64,000 nt of DNA from Anaerotruncus colihominis. GTDB lineage: Bacteria > Bacillota > Clostridia > Oscillospirales > Ruminococcaceae. This document shows, piece after piece, positions 42,694 through 52,751 of this stretch. A model generated the notes under the pieces. That model had not been told where the DNA came from. It saw nothing but the letters and a program-made list of their open reading frames with translations, and ran no database searches. The stretch lies in the NCBI GenBank assembly GCA_025146135.1, contig CP102255.1, positions 1,674,001 to 1,738,000 of the forward strand. The letters run 5' to 3'. Each line of letters begins with the position of its first letter. Position 1 is the first letter of the stretch. The translations under genes and the position numbers were made by a program.

Positions 42694-44076
42694 GTGGTTT
42701 TCAGCAGCCTTTTGTTTTTGTTCCGCTTTATGCCGGTGACATTTCTATTATATTATGCAGCGCCTAAGCGATGGAAGAATTTTGTTCTTCTTATCGCAAG
42801 CCTGTTTTTTTATTCCTGGGGAGAGATTCGTTTTTTTCCCATTATGGTTGCAGTGATTTTAGTTAACTATTTTGCAGGGCTTGCAATCGGGAAATGGCGG
42901 ACACGCCGGGGACTGTGCCGTGCTATTCTGATTATCTCGCTTGTGTTCAGTATTGGCTGGCTGGTATTGTTTAAATATGCTGCATTCTTTATTACAAATT
43001 TGAACGCTTTAACAGGGCTGGGACTGACTGTCCCTACGTTGACGCTGCCGCTTGGCATCAGTTTTTATACCTTCCAGATCATGACCTATACGGTTGATGT
43101 CTATGCCGGCAAAGTTCAGACAGAGCGCAGTCTGATTAATTTTGGCACGTTTGTTGTCCTGTTCCCACAATTGATCGCAGGGCCAATCGTAAAATATTCC
43201 GATATCAGCCGCGAGCTGCATGAACGAAAAATAACGCTTGCACAGATTCAGGACGGCGTCGCTATCTTTATACTCGGCCTTGGTAGCAAGGTTTTAATCG
43301 CCAATTCCGTTGGCGCGCTGTGGACAGAGCTTTCAACGGATATAGGCTTTGCAAATATATCAACTATATTAGCCTGGCTTGGCCTGGCTGCTTTTACACT
43401 TCAGATCTATTTTGATTTTTCCGGTTATTCGCTGATGGCAATCGGCCTTGGCAAAATGCTCGGCTTCACATTTCCGCAGAACTTCAACTATCCCTATATT
43501 TCCCGCAGCGTTACAGAATTTTGGCGGCGTTGGCATATGACGCTTTCTGGTTGGTTCAAAGAATATGTATATATTCCGCTTGGCGGCAGCCGGTGCAGCC
43601 CTGGCCGCAACCTGTTCAATCTCTTTGTCGTCTGGTCTTTGACAGGGCTTTGGCACGGCGCGCATTGGAATTTTGTCCTGTGGGGCGTTTACTATTTTGC
43701 GCTGCTTGTGATCGAACGCATGTGGCTTCGTCCCATACTGGACAAGCACAGACTCCTGTCGCATGTCTACGCGATTTTAGCGTTTATGCTCGGATGGGCT
43801 TTGTTCGCGATCGAAGATCTCGGACAGGTCGGCGTCTTTTTTGGCCGTTTGTTTATTCCGCATGGCGGAACAGACTGGATGTTTTATCTGCGAAATTATG
43901 TAGTGATTCTGGTTCTCGGGATCTTTCTGTCAACGCCCGCGCTTAAAAAGCTGGCGCAGCTCATACCAAAGCGGTTGCAATGGATATGTATCCCGTTTCT
44001 CGGTCTGGTACTGGTGCTTTCCATCGCATATCTTGTCGATTCAACATACAATCCATTTTTATATTGGAACTTTTAA
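42694..44076 (+). CDS. MBOAT family O-acyltransferase
   Basis: A 460-residue membrane-bound O-acyltransferase of the AlgI/DltB type with about ten hydrophobic segments. Motifs: LLYYAAPKRWKNFVLLIASLFFYSWG at the N-terminus, the conserved YFDFSGYSLMAIGLGKMLGF block, SRSVTEFWRRWHMTLSGWFKEYVYIPLGGSR, and LTGLWHGAHWNFVLWG with the catalytic His. GTG start with GGAGGAGGGG upstream. It transfers acyl (usually acetyl) groups across the membrane to a polymer, working with the DHHW protein whose gene follows after 12 bases. Confidence 0.95.
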   Translation: MVFSSLLFLFRFMPVTFLLYYAAPKRWKNFVLLIASLFFYSWGEIRFFPIMVAVILVNYFAGLAIGKWRTRRGLCRAILIISLVFSIGWLVLFKYAAFFITNLNALTGLGLTVPTLTLPLGISFYTFQIMTYTVDVYAGKVQTERSLINFGTFVVLFPQLIAGPIVKYSDISRELHERKITLAQIQDGVAIFILGLGSKVLIANSVGALWTELSTDIGFANISTILAWLGLAAFTLQIYFDFSGYSLMAIGLGKMLGFTFPQNFNYPYISRSVTEFWRRWHMTLSGWFKEYVYIPLGGSRCSPGRNLFNLFVVWSLTGLWHGAHWNFVLWGVYYFALLVIERMWLRPILDKHRLLSHVYAILAFMLGWALFAIEDLGQVGVFFGRLFIPHGGTDWMFYLRNYVVILVLGIFLSTPALKKLAQLIPKRLQWICIPFLGLVLVLSIAYLVDSTYNPFLYWNF

Positions 44077-44088
44077 GGAGGGAGCCGT

Positions 44089-45243
44089 TTGCAGTTTCTA
44101 AAAAAATATCCGCTGTTGATCCTGTTTGCGGTTTTCCTGTATGCTTTGACGATTGCAAGCCTGCTGACGCCGCCGCGTGAGGACAGCGTTATGGAAAACC
44201 GAAAGCTTGCGCAGAAGCCTAAATTGACCGTATCGTCGCTGTTGGCCGTACGTACAGCCGATAAGTATACGCAAAAATATGAAACCTTTATGAACGACCA
44301 GTTCATAGGACGTGACGGCTGGATCACATTAAAGTCAATTTGCGAGTCGGCGCTTGGCAAGATTGAAAATAACGGCGTTGTTTATGGCCGGAACGGTTAT
44401 ATGTTCGATAAATTCACTTCTCTTGATGAGCGCCGCCTGAATCTCAACATCCAAACGGTCACAGAGTTTGTGAATGCATATGGGGCCGACACGCCTGTAA
44501 CGGTAGCGATCGTCCCAAATTCATATCAAACGCTTGAAGATGAGCTGCCGGCAGGACTTGATAACATCAACCAGGCGGCTGAGATTGAGGCGCTTTACAA
44601 ACAGATTCCGGAAGCGGCGCATAAGCTTGATCTGCTGCCGGTAATGCGTAAGTCTGCTGATGCGGGACAGGCATATTACCGCACAGACCACCATTGGACG
44701 ACGCGCGGCGCTTATGCCGCTTATCAAGCGTTTGTGTCATCGCGTGGCCTTCAAGCCGCTGATTGGGATCAGCTCGCGTCAGTCAGGCGGGAACAACCCG
44801 GCTTTTATGGGACGTATTATAATAAATGCAAGTTGTTTTCCGCCAAGCCGGATACCATCGAATGGTACGATATTCCGATTGATTCCATGACCATCGCCGG
44901 AAAGGAGATGGGTGGAATGTATGATATGGAAAAGTGGGATCAGCACAACAAATATGATGCGTTTCTCTGGAGCAATAACGATTTGACAATTATCCGCTCC
45001 CAGAACAACTTAAATCATGAGGAAGGGAAGACAACACGCATCCTGCTGATCAAGGACAGCTATGGAAACAGCTTTGCTCCATTTTTGACTTACAGCTATG
45101 ATGAAGTCTGGGTTGTTGACCCACGCTTTTTGATGACACCGATGAGTGAATTGATGACACAAAATACCTTCGATGATGTGCTGATCCTCTATAATTTTAA
45201 GAGCTTTGCAGAGGACAGCAATATTTATACCATCACAAAATAA
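44089..45243 (+). CDS. DHHW family (AlgJ/AlgX-like SGNH) protein
   Basis: A 384-residue protein with TTG start after GGAGGG, one N-terminal membrane anchor (about 7-24) and an extracytoplasmic SGNH-like domain. The DHHW motif in YRTDHHWTTRGAY (about 197-209) supplies catalytic Asp and His, and LLIKDSYGNSFAPFL (about 320) the nucleophile Ser. NGYMFDKF and KLFSAKPDTIEWYDI are also family-typical. It receives the acyl group from the MBOAT protein and puts it on an exported polysaccharide or other envelope polymer. The polymer is not evident from the window. Confidence 0.9.
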   Translation: MQFLKKYPLLILFAVFLYALTIASLLTPPREDSVMENRKLAQKPKLTVSSLLAVRTADKYTQKYETFMNDQFIGRDGWITLKSICESALGKIENNGVVYGRNGYMFDKFTSLDERRLNLNIQTVTEFVNAYGADTPVTVAIVPNSYQTLEDELPAGLDNINQAAEIEALYKQIPEAAHKLDLLPVMRKSADAGQAYYRTDHHWTTRGAYAAYQAFVSSRGLQAADWDQLASVRREQPGFYGTYYNKCKLFSAKPDTIEWYDIPIDSMTIAGKEMGGMYDMEKWDQHNKYDAFLWSNNDLTIIRSQNNLNHEEGKTTRILLIKDSYGNSFAPFLTYSYDEVWVVDPRFLMTPMSELMTQNTFDDVLILYNFKSFAEDSNIYTITK

Positions 45244-45261
45244 GATTGGACTTTATTAAAC

Positions 45262-45293
45262 AAACGTCCCCCGGTTTCTGCCGGGGGACGTTT
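45262..45293. terminator. Bidirectional terminator
   Basis: Perfect stem AAACGTCCCCCGG (45262-45274) / CCGGGGGACGTTT (45281-45293), loop TTTCTG, between convergent genes. Confidence 0.93.
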
Positions 45294-45302
45294 ATTCTGA
45301 CA

Positions 45303-46358
45303 TCATTTGTGTTTTTGATCCTTAATTTGCTTTTCAGCAAGTCTTTTAAGCTCCATAAGGCTTTCTCTGAATCTGGTTGAGGATGCGCCGGGGTTTCTGC
45401 GTATCAATTTCACTGCCTGCTCGTACTCTTTGTTCTTTCTGGCGGTCATGTCGACTTCGAATTTTTTGATCTGTGCCTGGAAGCTTTGAATTTGAACCAA
45501 CAAAGACGACAAATGTTTCTGCTCCTGGGGCAAAGAGGAATGTTCCATCAGTTCATTGATTTCCACAATGGCCGCGGCCGCTTTTTCGCTCAGCAGGGAC
45601 AGAAGATGGGATTTTTTATTACGCCTCTCCCGGAGCTTTTCCAGCAGAAAAGTCCGGCTTGATTCCTGTGCGGCTGCCCGTTTCAGTTCATACTGCGTGC
45701 GTGCTTTCTGAATTTCTGTGTTCATTTCAAGAATATGCGTATAGAATTTTCTGGAACCATTCGTTAGACTGGATATAGCCGCTTCAAGTCCTGCTTCCAC
45801 GGAGGACAGCGCATGATTGCTTTCCGTCAGTTTTGACAGCAGGTCCTTTAAATCAAGTGCGGACTGAACCGATTTTGTTGTATCAACTATAAAGATGATC
45901 ACGCAGACCAAGCTGATGGGATCGGAAAGATAAATTGGAATTTGAAGAACAATACGTTCAATAGGAGGATGAAGCACCTTGACCAGCAATATGGAAAAGA
46001 CTCCCCAGCCAAGAGTTGCGAATAAACAGATATATCCATTTACATTAAATCTGCAATTGCTGTAATCCCAATAACGCACATGAAAAAGTCGCTCCATTAC
46101 AAAGCCTGTGGCATATTCCAGCAGCGTCGCTCCGATCATCCCGAAAAGAAAAATAAGAATCAAACTGTATTGTACAGGCAGTGTTAACCACAGGATGATG
46201 ATTGCGCCAAATCCATAGATAGGCAAAATCGGTCCATGAAGAAACCCGCGGTTGATCCATTCTCGTTTTCGGACTGAAACATAGCACGATTCCCAAACCC
46301 AACCCCAAAAACAATAAATAAAGAAAAACAGAAGCCATTGCGATTGCGCGTAGAACAT
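45303..46358 (-). CDS. PF06541 membrane protein with long coiled-coil tail
   Basis: A 351-residue protein. The first ~160 residues are the PF06541 (putative ABC transporter permease) domain with about five membrane segments and the motif MERLFHVRYWDYSNCRFNVNGYICLFATLGWG. Residues about 170-345 are hydrophilic and strongly helical (for example SVEAGLEAAISSLTNGSRKFYTHILEMNTEIQKARTQYELKRAAAQES), predicted coiled coil. Compared with the 137-residue relative at 25204-25617 this tail is an addition. Function unknown; the tail may hold partner proteins at the membrane. Confidence 0.8.
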   Translation of the reverse strand: MFYAQSQWLLFFFIYCFWGWVWESCYVSVRKREWINRGFLHGPILPIYGFGAIIILWLTLPVQYSLILIFLFGMIGATLLEYATGFVMERLFHVRYWDYSNCRFNVNGYICLFATLGWGVFSILLVKVLHPPIERIVLQIPIYLSDPISLVCVIIFIVDTTKSVQSALDLKDLLSKLTESNHALSSVEAGLEAAISSLTNGSRKFYTHILEMNTEIQKARTQYELKRAAAQESSRTFLLEKLRERRNKKSHLLSLLSEKAAAAIVEINELMEHSSLPQEQKHLSSLLVQIQSFQAQIKKFEVDMTARKNKEYEQAVKLIRRNPGASSTRFRESLMELKRLAEKQIKDQKHK

Positions 46359-46669
46359 CCCTTACACATCCCCCTATTCTGCAAGAATATCGGAAAATAT
46401 TCCAACTGTATATGATCAATTGTCGTTTTTTGTCTTTACAAAATTGCCATAGTGTAAAAAATTTTGACATAACAGGCTGTTTGTCAGAACAGATCAGAGA
46501 AATTAATAGTAGCATAAAATCAAAATAAATGCTATAAAAAGATAGGGCATTTGTTTCAAACCATTTTCATACGCATGAAAGTCAATGGCAGAAAACACCG
46601 CATAGAAATTGTTTAAAATCGATCTGCTGTCGGCAGAGGAACAAATCGAACAAAAAAGGAGTTTGCAAC
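46359..46669. other. AT-rich intergenic region upstream of ftsH
   Basis: About 310 bases between divergent genes. No ORF with a credible ribosome site, no RNA structure recognised. It must hold promoters for ftsH (+) and the PF06541 gene (-), but I cannot place convincing -35/-10 pairs. Confidence 0.5.
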
Positions 46670-48481
46670 ATGAATGAGGTTAAAACACCAAAAAAACCAT
46701 TGATTTATTACTACGGCATCGCCCTGCTCATCCTGATGCTGTTTAACTTTTTGGCCATGCCATGGCTGGCCAAGCGGCAGATAAAAGAAGTGGATTATGG
46801 CACCTTCATGACCATGACTGAGAATCAGGAGATTGGACAGGTCGAAATCCAGGAAAATCAGATTCTTTTTACAAACAAGGATGAAAGTCAGGTTTATAAA
46901 ACCGGACTAATGAACGACCCTGATTTGGTTACCCGTCTGCATAGTTCCGGCGCCGTTTTTGCAAGCGAGATTGTGGAGCAAATGTCACCTTTTTTAAGCA
47001 TCCTCCTCTCCTGGGTTCTTCCAATCGTGATCTTCATTGGAATTGGTCAGATGATGTCTAAAAGAATGATGGATAAGGCTGGCGGCGGCAACGCAATGAC
47101 ATTCGGTATGGGAAGGTCAAACGCAAAGATCTATGTAAAGTCCTCGTCAGGTATAAAATTTTCCGATGTGGCTGGAGAGGATGAAGCGAAGGAAAGTCTG
47201 GCGGAAATTGTGGATTATCTCCACAACCCGGATAAATATAGGGAAATCGGCGCCTCCATGCCGAAGGGCGTTTTGCTCGTCGGCCCTCCCGGAACAGGTA
47301 AGACGATGCTCGCGAAAGCGGTTGCGGGTGAAGCCAGTGTGCCGTTTTTCTCGATGTCTGGGTCAGAATTTGTCGAGATGTTCGTAGGAATGGGCGCTTC
47401 CAAGGTGCGAGATTTGTTCAAACAGGCAAAGGAGAAAGCTCCTTGTATTGTATTCATCGACGAGATCGATGCGATCGGTAAAAAGCGTGACGGTCAGATC
47501 GGAGGAAATGACGAACGCGAACAGACGCTCAATCAGCTCTTGACAGAAATGGATGGATTTGAGGGCAATACAGGCGTCGTTATCCTAGCTGCGACAAACC
47601 GTCCCGAATCGCTTGACCCGGCATTGACCAGACCGGGGCGTTTTGACCGCCGCGTTCCGGTGGAGCTTCCCGATTTGAAGGGCAGGGAGGAGATCCTTAA
47701 AGTACATGCCAGAAAGATCAAAGTCGCGCCGAATTTAGATTATGTACAGATCGCTCGAATGGCTTCAGGCGCTTCGGGAGCAGAATTAGCCAACATAGTA
47801 AATGAAGCGGCGCTGCGGGCGGTTCGGGATGGCAGGCAGTTTGCGACTCAGGCGGATTTGGAAGAAAGCATTGAAGTGGTTATTGCCGGCTATCAGAAGA
47901 AAAATGCAATCTTAACAGATAAGGAAAAATGGACGGTATCATATCATGAAATTGGTCATGCTCTTGTAGCAGCCAAGCAGACGAATTCCGCTCCTGTACA
48001 AAAAATCACCATTATTCCCCGTACTTCAGGCGCACTTGGATACACCATGCAGGTCGAGGAAGGTAATCATTATTTGATGACCAAAGAGGAAATCGAAAAT
48101 AAAATTGCCACGTATACCGGCGGCCGTGCGGCCGAGGAGGTGGTATTCGGCACAAGCTCCACAGGCGCTTCCAACGACATCGAACAGGCAACAAAGCTGG
48201 CGCGCGCCATGATTACGCGGTACGGCATGAGCAAGGATTTTGATATGGTTGCGATGGAGACTGTCAGCAATCAGTATTTAGGCGGCGACACATCACTGGC
48301 CTGTTCTGTGGAAACGCAAGCTGAGATTGATAAGCAGGTAATTGCCCTGATTAAAAAGCAGCACGAGAAGGCCGCTGCAATTCTTATGGACAACCGTGAA
48401 AAGCTGGACGAGCTGGCCAAGCACCTGTATGAAAAAGAAACAATCACAGGGGATGAATTCATGGAAATTTTGAACCGGTGA
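46670..48481 (+). CDS. ftsH: ATP-dependent zinc metalloprotease FtsH
   Basis: A membrane AAA+ protease that degrades membrane and short-lived proteins. The 603-residue protein has two membrane segments (about 10-30 and 107-127), AAA+ domain with Walker A GPPGTGKT (205-212), Walker [11 protein letters not shown] (about 261-270), second region of homology RPGRFDRRV, and zinc-protease motif HEIGH (426-430) with a downstream acidic ligand. The first 18 bases before ATG include AAAAAAGGAG. Complete length; the C-terminus ends in [16 protein letters not shown] as usual. Not next to tilS/hpt as in many Firmicutes. Confidence 0.97.
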   Translation: MNEVKTPKKPLIYYYGIALLILMLFNFLAMPWLAKRQIKEVDYGTFMTMTENQEIGQVEIQENQILFTNKDESQVYKTGLMNDPDLVTRLHSSGAVFASEIVEQMSPFLSILLSWVLPIVIFIGIGQMMSKRMMDKAGGGNAMTFGMGRSNAKIYVKSSSGIKFSDVAGEDEAKESLAEIVDYLHNPDKYREIGASMPKGVLLVGPPGTGKTMLAKAVAGEASVPFFSMSGSEFVEMFVGMGASKVRDLFKQAKEKAPCIVFIDEIDAIGKKRDGQIGGNDEREQTLNQLLTEMDGFEGNTGVVILAATNRPESLDPALTRPGRFDRRVPVELPDLKGREEILKVHARKIKVAPNLDYVQIARMASGASGAELANIVNEAALRAVRDGRQFATQADLEESIEVVIAGYQKKNAILTDKEKWTVSYHEIGHALVAAKQTNSAPVQKITIIPRTSGALGYTMQVEEGNHYLMTKEEIENKIATYTGGRAAEEVVFGTSSTGASNDIEQATKLARAMITRYGMSKDFDMVAMETVSNQYLGGDTSLACSVETQAEIDKQVIALIKKQHEKAAAILMDNREKLDELAKHLYEKETITGDEFMEILNR

Positions 48482-48494
48482 GCGCCTTATAAAA

Positions 48495-48531
48495 GCAGGG
48501 GTGTCATTTCATAATGAAATGACACCCCTGC
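48495..48531. terminator. Long hairpin between ftsH and the NSS transporter gene
   Basis: An 18-bp perfect inverted repeat (48495-48512 and 48514-48531) separated by one base, core GCAGGGGTGTCATTTC. Only a short A run precedes it and there is no clear T run after it, so termination relies on the stem. It serves the convergent pair. Confidence 0.75.
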
Positions 48532-48542
48532 TGGCATATCCG

Positions 48543-49943
48543 TTATTTTAAAAGTCCGGCGCCCGTCAATAAAGGATGAAAGACCTTTTCCCAATAGCCC
48601 TGCACAAAGATATAAAGCACGATCAGCGGCAGAATATAGGTGACATATACCCGTGCCCATTTGGGGAATCTTAAACCCTTGCCTGTATCAGCTTCTGCTG
48701 TGAAGTTTTTCCATCCCCATCCATAACGAGAGGTGCAGAACAGAAGATAAACAAGCGAACCAAGCGGAAGCAGATTGTTGCTGACGATGAAATCTTCAAG
48801 GTCCTGAATGGTGCTGCCTGTCCCGAGAGGGGCAAAACTGCTCAAAATATTGAACCCGAGCACACATGGCAGGGACAGGATGATAATCAGCACGATGTTA
48901 AAGAGAACGGCGCGTCTGCGTGTCCAACCCCAAAGATCCATACCGAACGAAACGATATTTTCAAATACGGCAATGATTGTGGACAGCGCGGCAAACGACA
49001 TGAATACAAAGAATAATGCGCCAAACAGCCGGCCTGCCGGCATTGCGTTGAAGATATTGGGGAGTGTGACAAATACCAATCCCGGACCTTGACCCGGATC
49101 TGTACCGAAGGCAAAGCAGGCCGGGAAAATAATTAATCCTGCCATCAGCGCGACAAAAGTATCAAGAAGCGTGATGTTAACTGATTCACCGGTGAGCGAT
49201 CGGTCCTTGCCAATGTAGCTGCCAAAGATCGCCATCGCGCCGATACCCAGGCTTAATGTGAAGAAAGCCTGTCCCATTGCGGCGAATACAACAGTCGATA
49301 TACCTTGCTCGACCATTTTGCCGAAATCAGGCATCAAATAGAAGCGAAGCCCCGCCGACGCGCCGGGAAGCGTGACAGACCGCACCACCAGCACCAGCAT
49401 AACGATCAACAGACAGCTCATCATAAGCTTTGTGATTTTCTCGACGCCGTTTTGCAGCCCCAGGGAACAGACGCCAAAACCGAGCAAAACAACAATCACC
49501 ATCCAGACGCCCATCAGGACCGGTTGGTTAAGCATCCCATTGAAAATATCCGCAACCTCGTCGGGCGTCCTTCCAACAAATTCCCCCATAACCATTTTAA
49601 AGAAATAGATCAGCATCCATCCGCCGACTGTTGTATAGAACATCATCAGCATATAGTTGCCGAGCATCGCGCCATAACGATAAAGATGCCATTTCGTTCC
49701 CTTTGGCTCCAGAACATTGAAGGAAAGCGCCGCGCTTTTCTGGCTGGCACGGCCCACAGAAAATTCCATAACCATAATCGGCAGCCCCAAAATCACCAGA
49801 AAAAATAAATAGACCAATACAAAGGCTGCTCCGCCATACATACCAGTGATATAGGGGAAACGCCATACGTTTCCAAGCCCGATGGCGCAACCTGCCGAAA
49901 TCAGCAGAAACCCGAGCCTGGAAGAAAATTTTTCTCGTTGCAT
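48543..49943 (-). CDS. Sodium-dependent transporter, NSS (SNF) family
   Basis: A 466-residue neurotransmitter:sodium symporter-type protein with about eleven to twelve membrane segments. GCAIGLGNVWRFPYITGMYGGAAFVLVYLFF (TM1 unwound sodium/substrate site, about 18-48) is the family hallmark; EFSVGRASQKSAALSF and the TM6 region QAFFTLSLGIGAMAIFGSYI also fit. Bacterial relatives such as LeuT and MhsT import hydrophobic amino acids with sodium; the ligand here is not assigned. ATG 49943 follows CGGAGG. Monocistronic. Confidence 0.93.
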   Translation of the reverse strand: MQREKFSSRLGFLLISAGCAIGLGNVWRFPYITGMYGGAAFVLVYLFFLVILGLPIMVMEFSVGRASQKSAALSFNVLEPKGTKWHLYRYGAMLGNYMLMMFYTTVGGWMLIYFFKMVMGEFVGRTPDEVADIFNGMLNQPVLMGVWMVIVVLLGFGVCSLGLQNGVEKITKLMMSCLLIVMLVLVVRSVTLPGASAGLRFYLMPDFGKMVEQGISTVVFAAMGQAFFTLSLGIGAMAIFGSYIGKDRSLTGESVNITLLDTFVALMAGLIIFPACFAFGTDPGQGPGLVFVTLPNIFNAMPAGRLFGALFFVFMSFAALSTIIAVFENIVSFGMDLWGWTRRRAVLFNIVLIIILSLPCVLGFNILSSFAPLGTGSTIQDLEDFIVSNNLLPLGSLVYLLFCTSRYGWGWKNFTAEADTGKGLRFPKWARVYVTYILPLIVLYIFVQGYWEKVFHPLLTGAGLLK

Positions 49944-50150
49944 TTTAATTCCTCCGAGCATTCACAAATTATTCACAAACTATCATACGGGATTTTTTGC
50001 TAAATGTCAACGGAATTTGCGTCGTGCTAAAAAAGCCGTATTCTGATGACAGAACAATGCCCTTGATTGAAAGATTGCGAAAGCGTATAATCCGCTGCCT
50101 GACAGAATAGAATCAAGTAAAACACATCGTTTATTTAAGGGGGAGCTGCG

Positions 50151-50447
50151 ATGTTCTGCCGCCTTGGCGATCTTCGAAGCAAATTTGTCATCAATGTACG
50201 CAACGGCGGAAAACTGGGATATGTCTCCGATGTTGAAATTGACACGGCGACAGCGGCCGTCACATCTCTGATTATTCGGGGACGGCTGCGGTTATTCGGA
50301 TTGCTTGGACGCGCTGAGGATATTGTGGTCCAGTGGGCTGATATTGAAGTGATTGGAGAGGACACAATCCTGGTCAATCATACGCTACCGGCTGATGGCA
50401 GTACGGGAAAGGGCGGCGGGCTGTTTCGCATCCTATCGGAGGACTGA
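50151..50447 (+). CDS. YlmC/YmxH family sporulation protein
   Basis: A 98-residue PRC-barrel protein: FCRLGDLRSKFVINVRNGGKLGYVSDVEIDTATAAVTSLIIRGR, then RAEDIVVQWADIEVIGEDTILV. This matches the YlmC/YmxH family, associated with sporulation in Bacilli and Clostridia. It starts after GGGGGAGC. It supports an endospore-forming background. Precedes the rpsB promoter and is probably its own unit. Confidence 0.85.
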   Translation: MFCRLGDLRSKFVINVRNGGKLGYVSDVEIDTATAAVTSLIIRGRLRLFGLLGRAEDIVVQWADIEVIGEDTILVNHTLPADGSTGKGGGLFRILSED

Positions 50448-50478
50448 CAAATTCTCAGTAAAAATGTTGCATTTTCTC

Positions 50479-50507
50479 TTGCAATTTCCCTCTTTCTGTG
50501 GTAATAT
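50479..50507 (+). promoter_or_regulatory. Promoter of rpsB-tsf
   Basis: TTGCAA (50479-50484) and TAATAT (50502-50507) with a 17-base spacer. The leader of about 115 bases contains GGTGTCCCGCATAGGGATGATGGGATGAGATG-like G/T-rich sequence that could fold, but I recognise no named S2 leader motif. Confidence 0.6.
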
Positions 50508-50630
50508 ATTACGGCTGGTAAAATGCCGGCAGAACACACACCAGGCGATCATCTGATCGGTGTCCCGCATAGGGATGATGGGATGAGATGAACTTGGTGG
50601 CGGAAAATAACCGAAAGAGAGGAATTTATC

Positions 50631-51380
50631 ATGGGCGTTGTATCGATGAAACAATTGTTGGAGGCGGGTGTTCATTTCGGCCATCAGACAAGGCGTTGGA
50701 ACCCGAAAATGGCGCGTTATATTTTTACAGAGCGCAACGGTATCTATATTATTGACCTCCAGAAAACTGTTAAAAAGTTGGACGAGGCGTATATGTTTGT
50801 GCGTGATCTGGCTGCGAACGGCGGCAATCTTCTGTTTGTCGGCACAAAGAAGCAGGCTGGAGATTCCGTCAGGGATGAAGCGACCCGCGCCGGCGCATAC
50901 TATGTTAACGCAAGGTGGCTCGGCGGTATGCTGACCAACTTCAAGACGATCCGCCGTCGTATCGACCGTCTCGCGCAACTGCGCAAGATGCAGGAGGATG
51001 GCACGTTTGATCTGCTTCCCAAGAAGGAAGTCAGCAAGCTGAACCTTGAGATTGAAAAGCTTGAAAAGTTCCTCGGCGGTATTAAGGATATGAAAAAGCT
51101 GCCGTCTGCGCTGTTTGTAGTCGATCCGCGTAAGGAGAAGATCGCTGTCGCGGAAGCGCGCAAGCTCGGTATCCCGATCGTTGCGATTGTCGATACCAAC
51201 TGCGATCCGGACGAAATCGATTATGTGATTCCGGGCAACGACGACGCGATTCGTGCGGTTCGTCTGCTGTCCGCTACGATGGCCGACGCGCTGATCGAAG
51301 GCCGCCAGGGCAGCGCCGAAGCGGCGCCTGAGGAAGCCGCGGAGAAGGAAAACGAAGCGGACGCGTCCACCGCGAAGTAA
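50631..51380 (+). CDS. rpsB: 30S ribosomal protein S2
   Basis: A 249-residue protein with S2 blocks [79 protein letters not shown] and [31 protein letters not shown]. The acidic, Ala/Glu-rich C-terminal tail is normal for the family. Start after AGAGAGGAA. tsf follows after 36 bases, the universal rpsB-tsf order; pyrH and frr, which often follow, are not here. Confidence 0.98.
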   Translation: MGVVSMKQLLEAGVHFGHQTRRWNPKMARYIFTERNGIYIIDLQKTVKKLDEAYMFVRDLAANGGNLLFVGTKKQAGDSVRDEATRAGAYYVNARWLGGMLTNFKTIRRRIDRLAQLRKMQEDGTFDLLPKKEVSKLNLEIEKLEKFLGGIKDMKKLPSALFVVDPRKEKIAVAEARKLGIPIVAIVDTNCDPDEIDYVIPGNDDAIRAVRLLSATMADALIEGRQGSAEAAPEEAAEKENEADASTAK

Positions 51381-51416
51381 AAACACAAACGTTTACGATA
51401 GACGGAGGTTAACAGC

Positions 51417-52337
51417 ATGGCATTCACTGCGAAAGATGTACAGGCGCTCAGAGAGCGTACTAACTGCGGTATGATGGACTGCAAAAAGGCCCTGACCGAA
51501 GCGGACGGAGACATGGATAAGGCGATTGAAATTCTGCGTGAAAAAGGTCTGGCCGCCGCTACCAAAAAGGCCGGTCGTATCGCTGCCGAGGGCGTTGTCC
51601 TTGCGACAGTCGATCCGGATACTAAGGTCGGCGTTGTGATCGAGGTCAACTCTGAGACAGATTTTGTCGCCAAGAATGAGAAATTTATTGATTTTGTCAA
51701 GTCCTGCGCCAAGACGGTTGCGGCAAATAAGCCGGCGGACATTGACGCGCTGATGAAGCTACCAGCGGTTGGTATGAATATGACCGTTGAGGAGGAGCTG
51801 CGCGACAAGATTTTGACAATCGGCGAGAATATGAAGATCCGCCGCTTTACATTCGCGGAAGGCCCGCTTGTCACATATGTGCATGGCGGCGGCCGTATCG
51901 GCGTTATGGTGACTTTCGATACGGATGTCGCTGATAAAGACGGTTTTGAGGCTTATGCGAAGGATGTTGCGATGCAGGTCGCGGCCATTAACCCGGCGTA
52001 TCTCAACGCGGAATCTGTTCCGACGGAGATTATCGATAAGGAGAAGGAGATCCTTGCGGCGCAGATCGCCAACGATCCTAAGAGCAAAAATAAGCCTGAG
52101 CAGATCATCGCCAAGATGGTTGAGGGCAGGATCGGAAAATATTACAAAGAGAACTGCTTGCTCGATCAGGCGTTCGTTAAGGACGGCGATATTACCGTCG
52201 GCCAGTATACTGAGAATACGGCCAAGGCGCTTGGCGGTATGATCAAGGTGACGGGATTCGTTCGTTATGAGAAGGGCGAGGGACTCGAAAAGCGCGAGGA
52301 TAACTTCGCTGAAGAAGTTGCCAGCATGATGAAATAG
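51417..52337 (+). CDS. tsf: Translation elongation factor Ts
   Basis: EF-Ts recycles EF-Tu-GDP. The 306-residue protein has the N-terminal UBA-like domain ([41 protein letters not shown]) and the core motif [13 protein letters not shown] that inserts into EF-Tu, then [10 protein letters not shown] and [21 protein letters not shown] precedes ATG 51417. Closed by a terminator at 52422-52452. Confidence 0.98.
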   Translation: MAFTAKDVQALRERTNCGMMDCKKALTEADGDMDKAIEILREKGLAAATKKAGRIAAEGVVLATVDPDTKVGVVIEVNSETDFVAKNEKFIDFVKSCAKTVAANKPADIDALMKLPAVGMNMTVEEELRDKILTIGENMKIRRFTFAEGPLVTYVHGGGRIGVMVTFDTDVADKDGFEAYAKDVAMQVAAINPAYLNAESVPTEIIDKEKEILAAQIANDPKSKNKPEQIIAKMVEGRIGKYYKENCLLDQAFVKDGDITVGQYTENTAKALGGMIKVTGFVRYEKGEGLEKREDNFAEEVASMMK

Positions 52338-52421
52338 TCCCCATCCTGTCTAAAACCGGCCAAAAAACCGTAAAAATGGCAGGTCAAAACGGGAGCAAAA
52401 CTGTATAATTATGTGTAAAAG

Positions 52422-52452
52422 CGCAGGATACGTTTGTATCCTGCGTTTTTTT
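52422..52452 (+). terminator. Terminator of rpsB-tsf
   Basis: Stem CGCAGGATAC (52422-52431) / GTATCCTGCG (52436-52445), loop GTTT, followed by seven T. Confidence 0.94.
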
Positions 52453-52751
52453 GCCAGCTAAAAAGGGGATATTACCAAAAGTTCCTGCATTGAGGAACAT
52501 CTGCCTCTGTTCCTCCTCCGAAAGCTTCTTTCGATATTGCTCAAAAAACAGGAACTATTCGGCGGAAAGCTATGTTTTGTGCCGTCTTTCAACAGGGCTG
52601 TTCAGCACTGGCTGTCCAAGTGGCGGCACATGATACCGCCAGTGCGCTTTACTTAAAATGGGAGATATTTTATGCATACACACCCCCTGTTTTAAAGGAT
52701 TGGCTGAGGTATCGTGACAACCTGTGGGCCGTATTCTATTTGATGGAATGG
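52453..52751. other. Gene debris, no intact gene
   Basis: About 300 bases. On the minus strand near 52475-52560 a readable piece (EQYRKKLSEEEQRQMFLNAG) is cut off by an upstream TAG. On the plus strand near 52625-52790 there is another piece (PPVLKDWLRYRDNLWAVFYL) with no start or ribosome site. Both look like eroded coding sequence, perhaps from a mobile element, but I cannot name the parent. It marks the boundary between the housekeeping rpsB-tsf block and the accessory region to the right. Confidence 0.35.

Noticed and set aside
48495-48531. Possible mobile-element inverted repeat
   Set aside because: It is a single hairpin between convergent genes and fits a terminator better; no second copy or target duplication seen.
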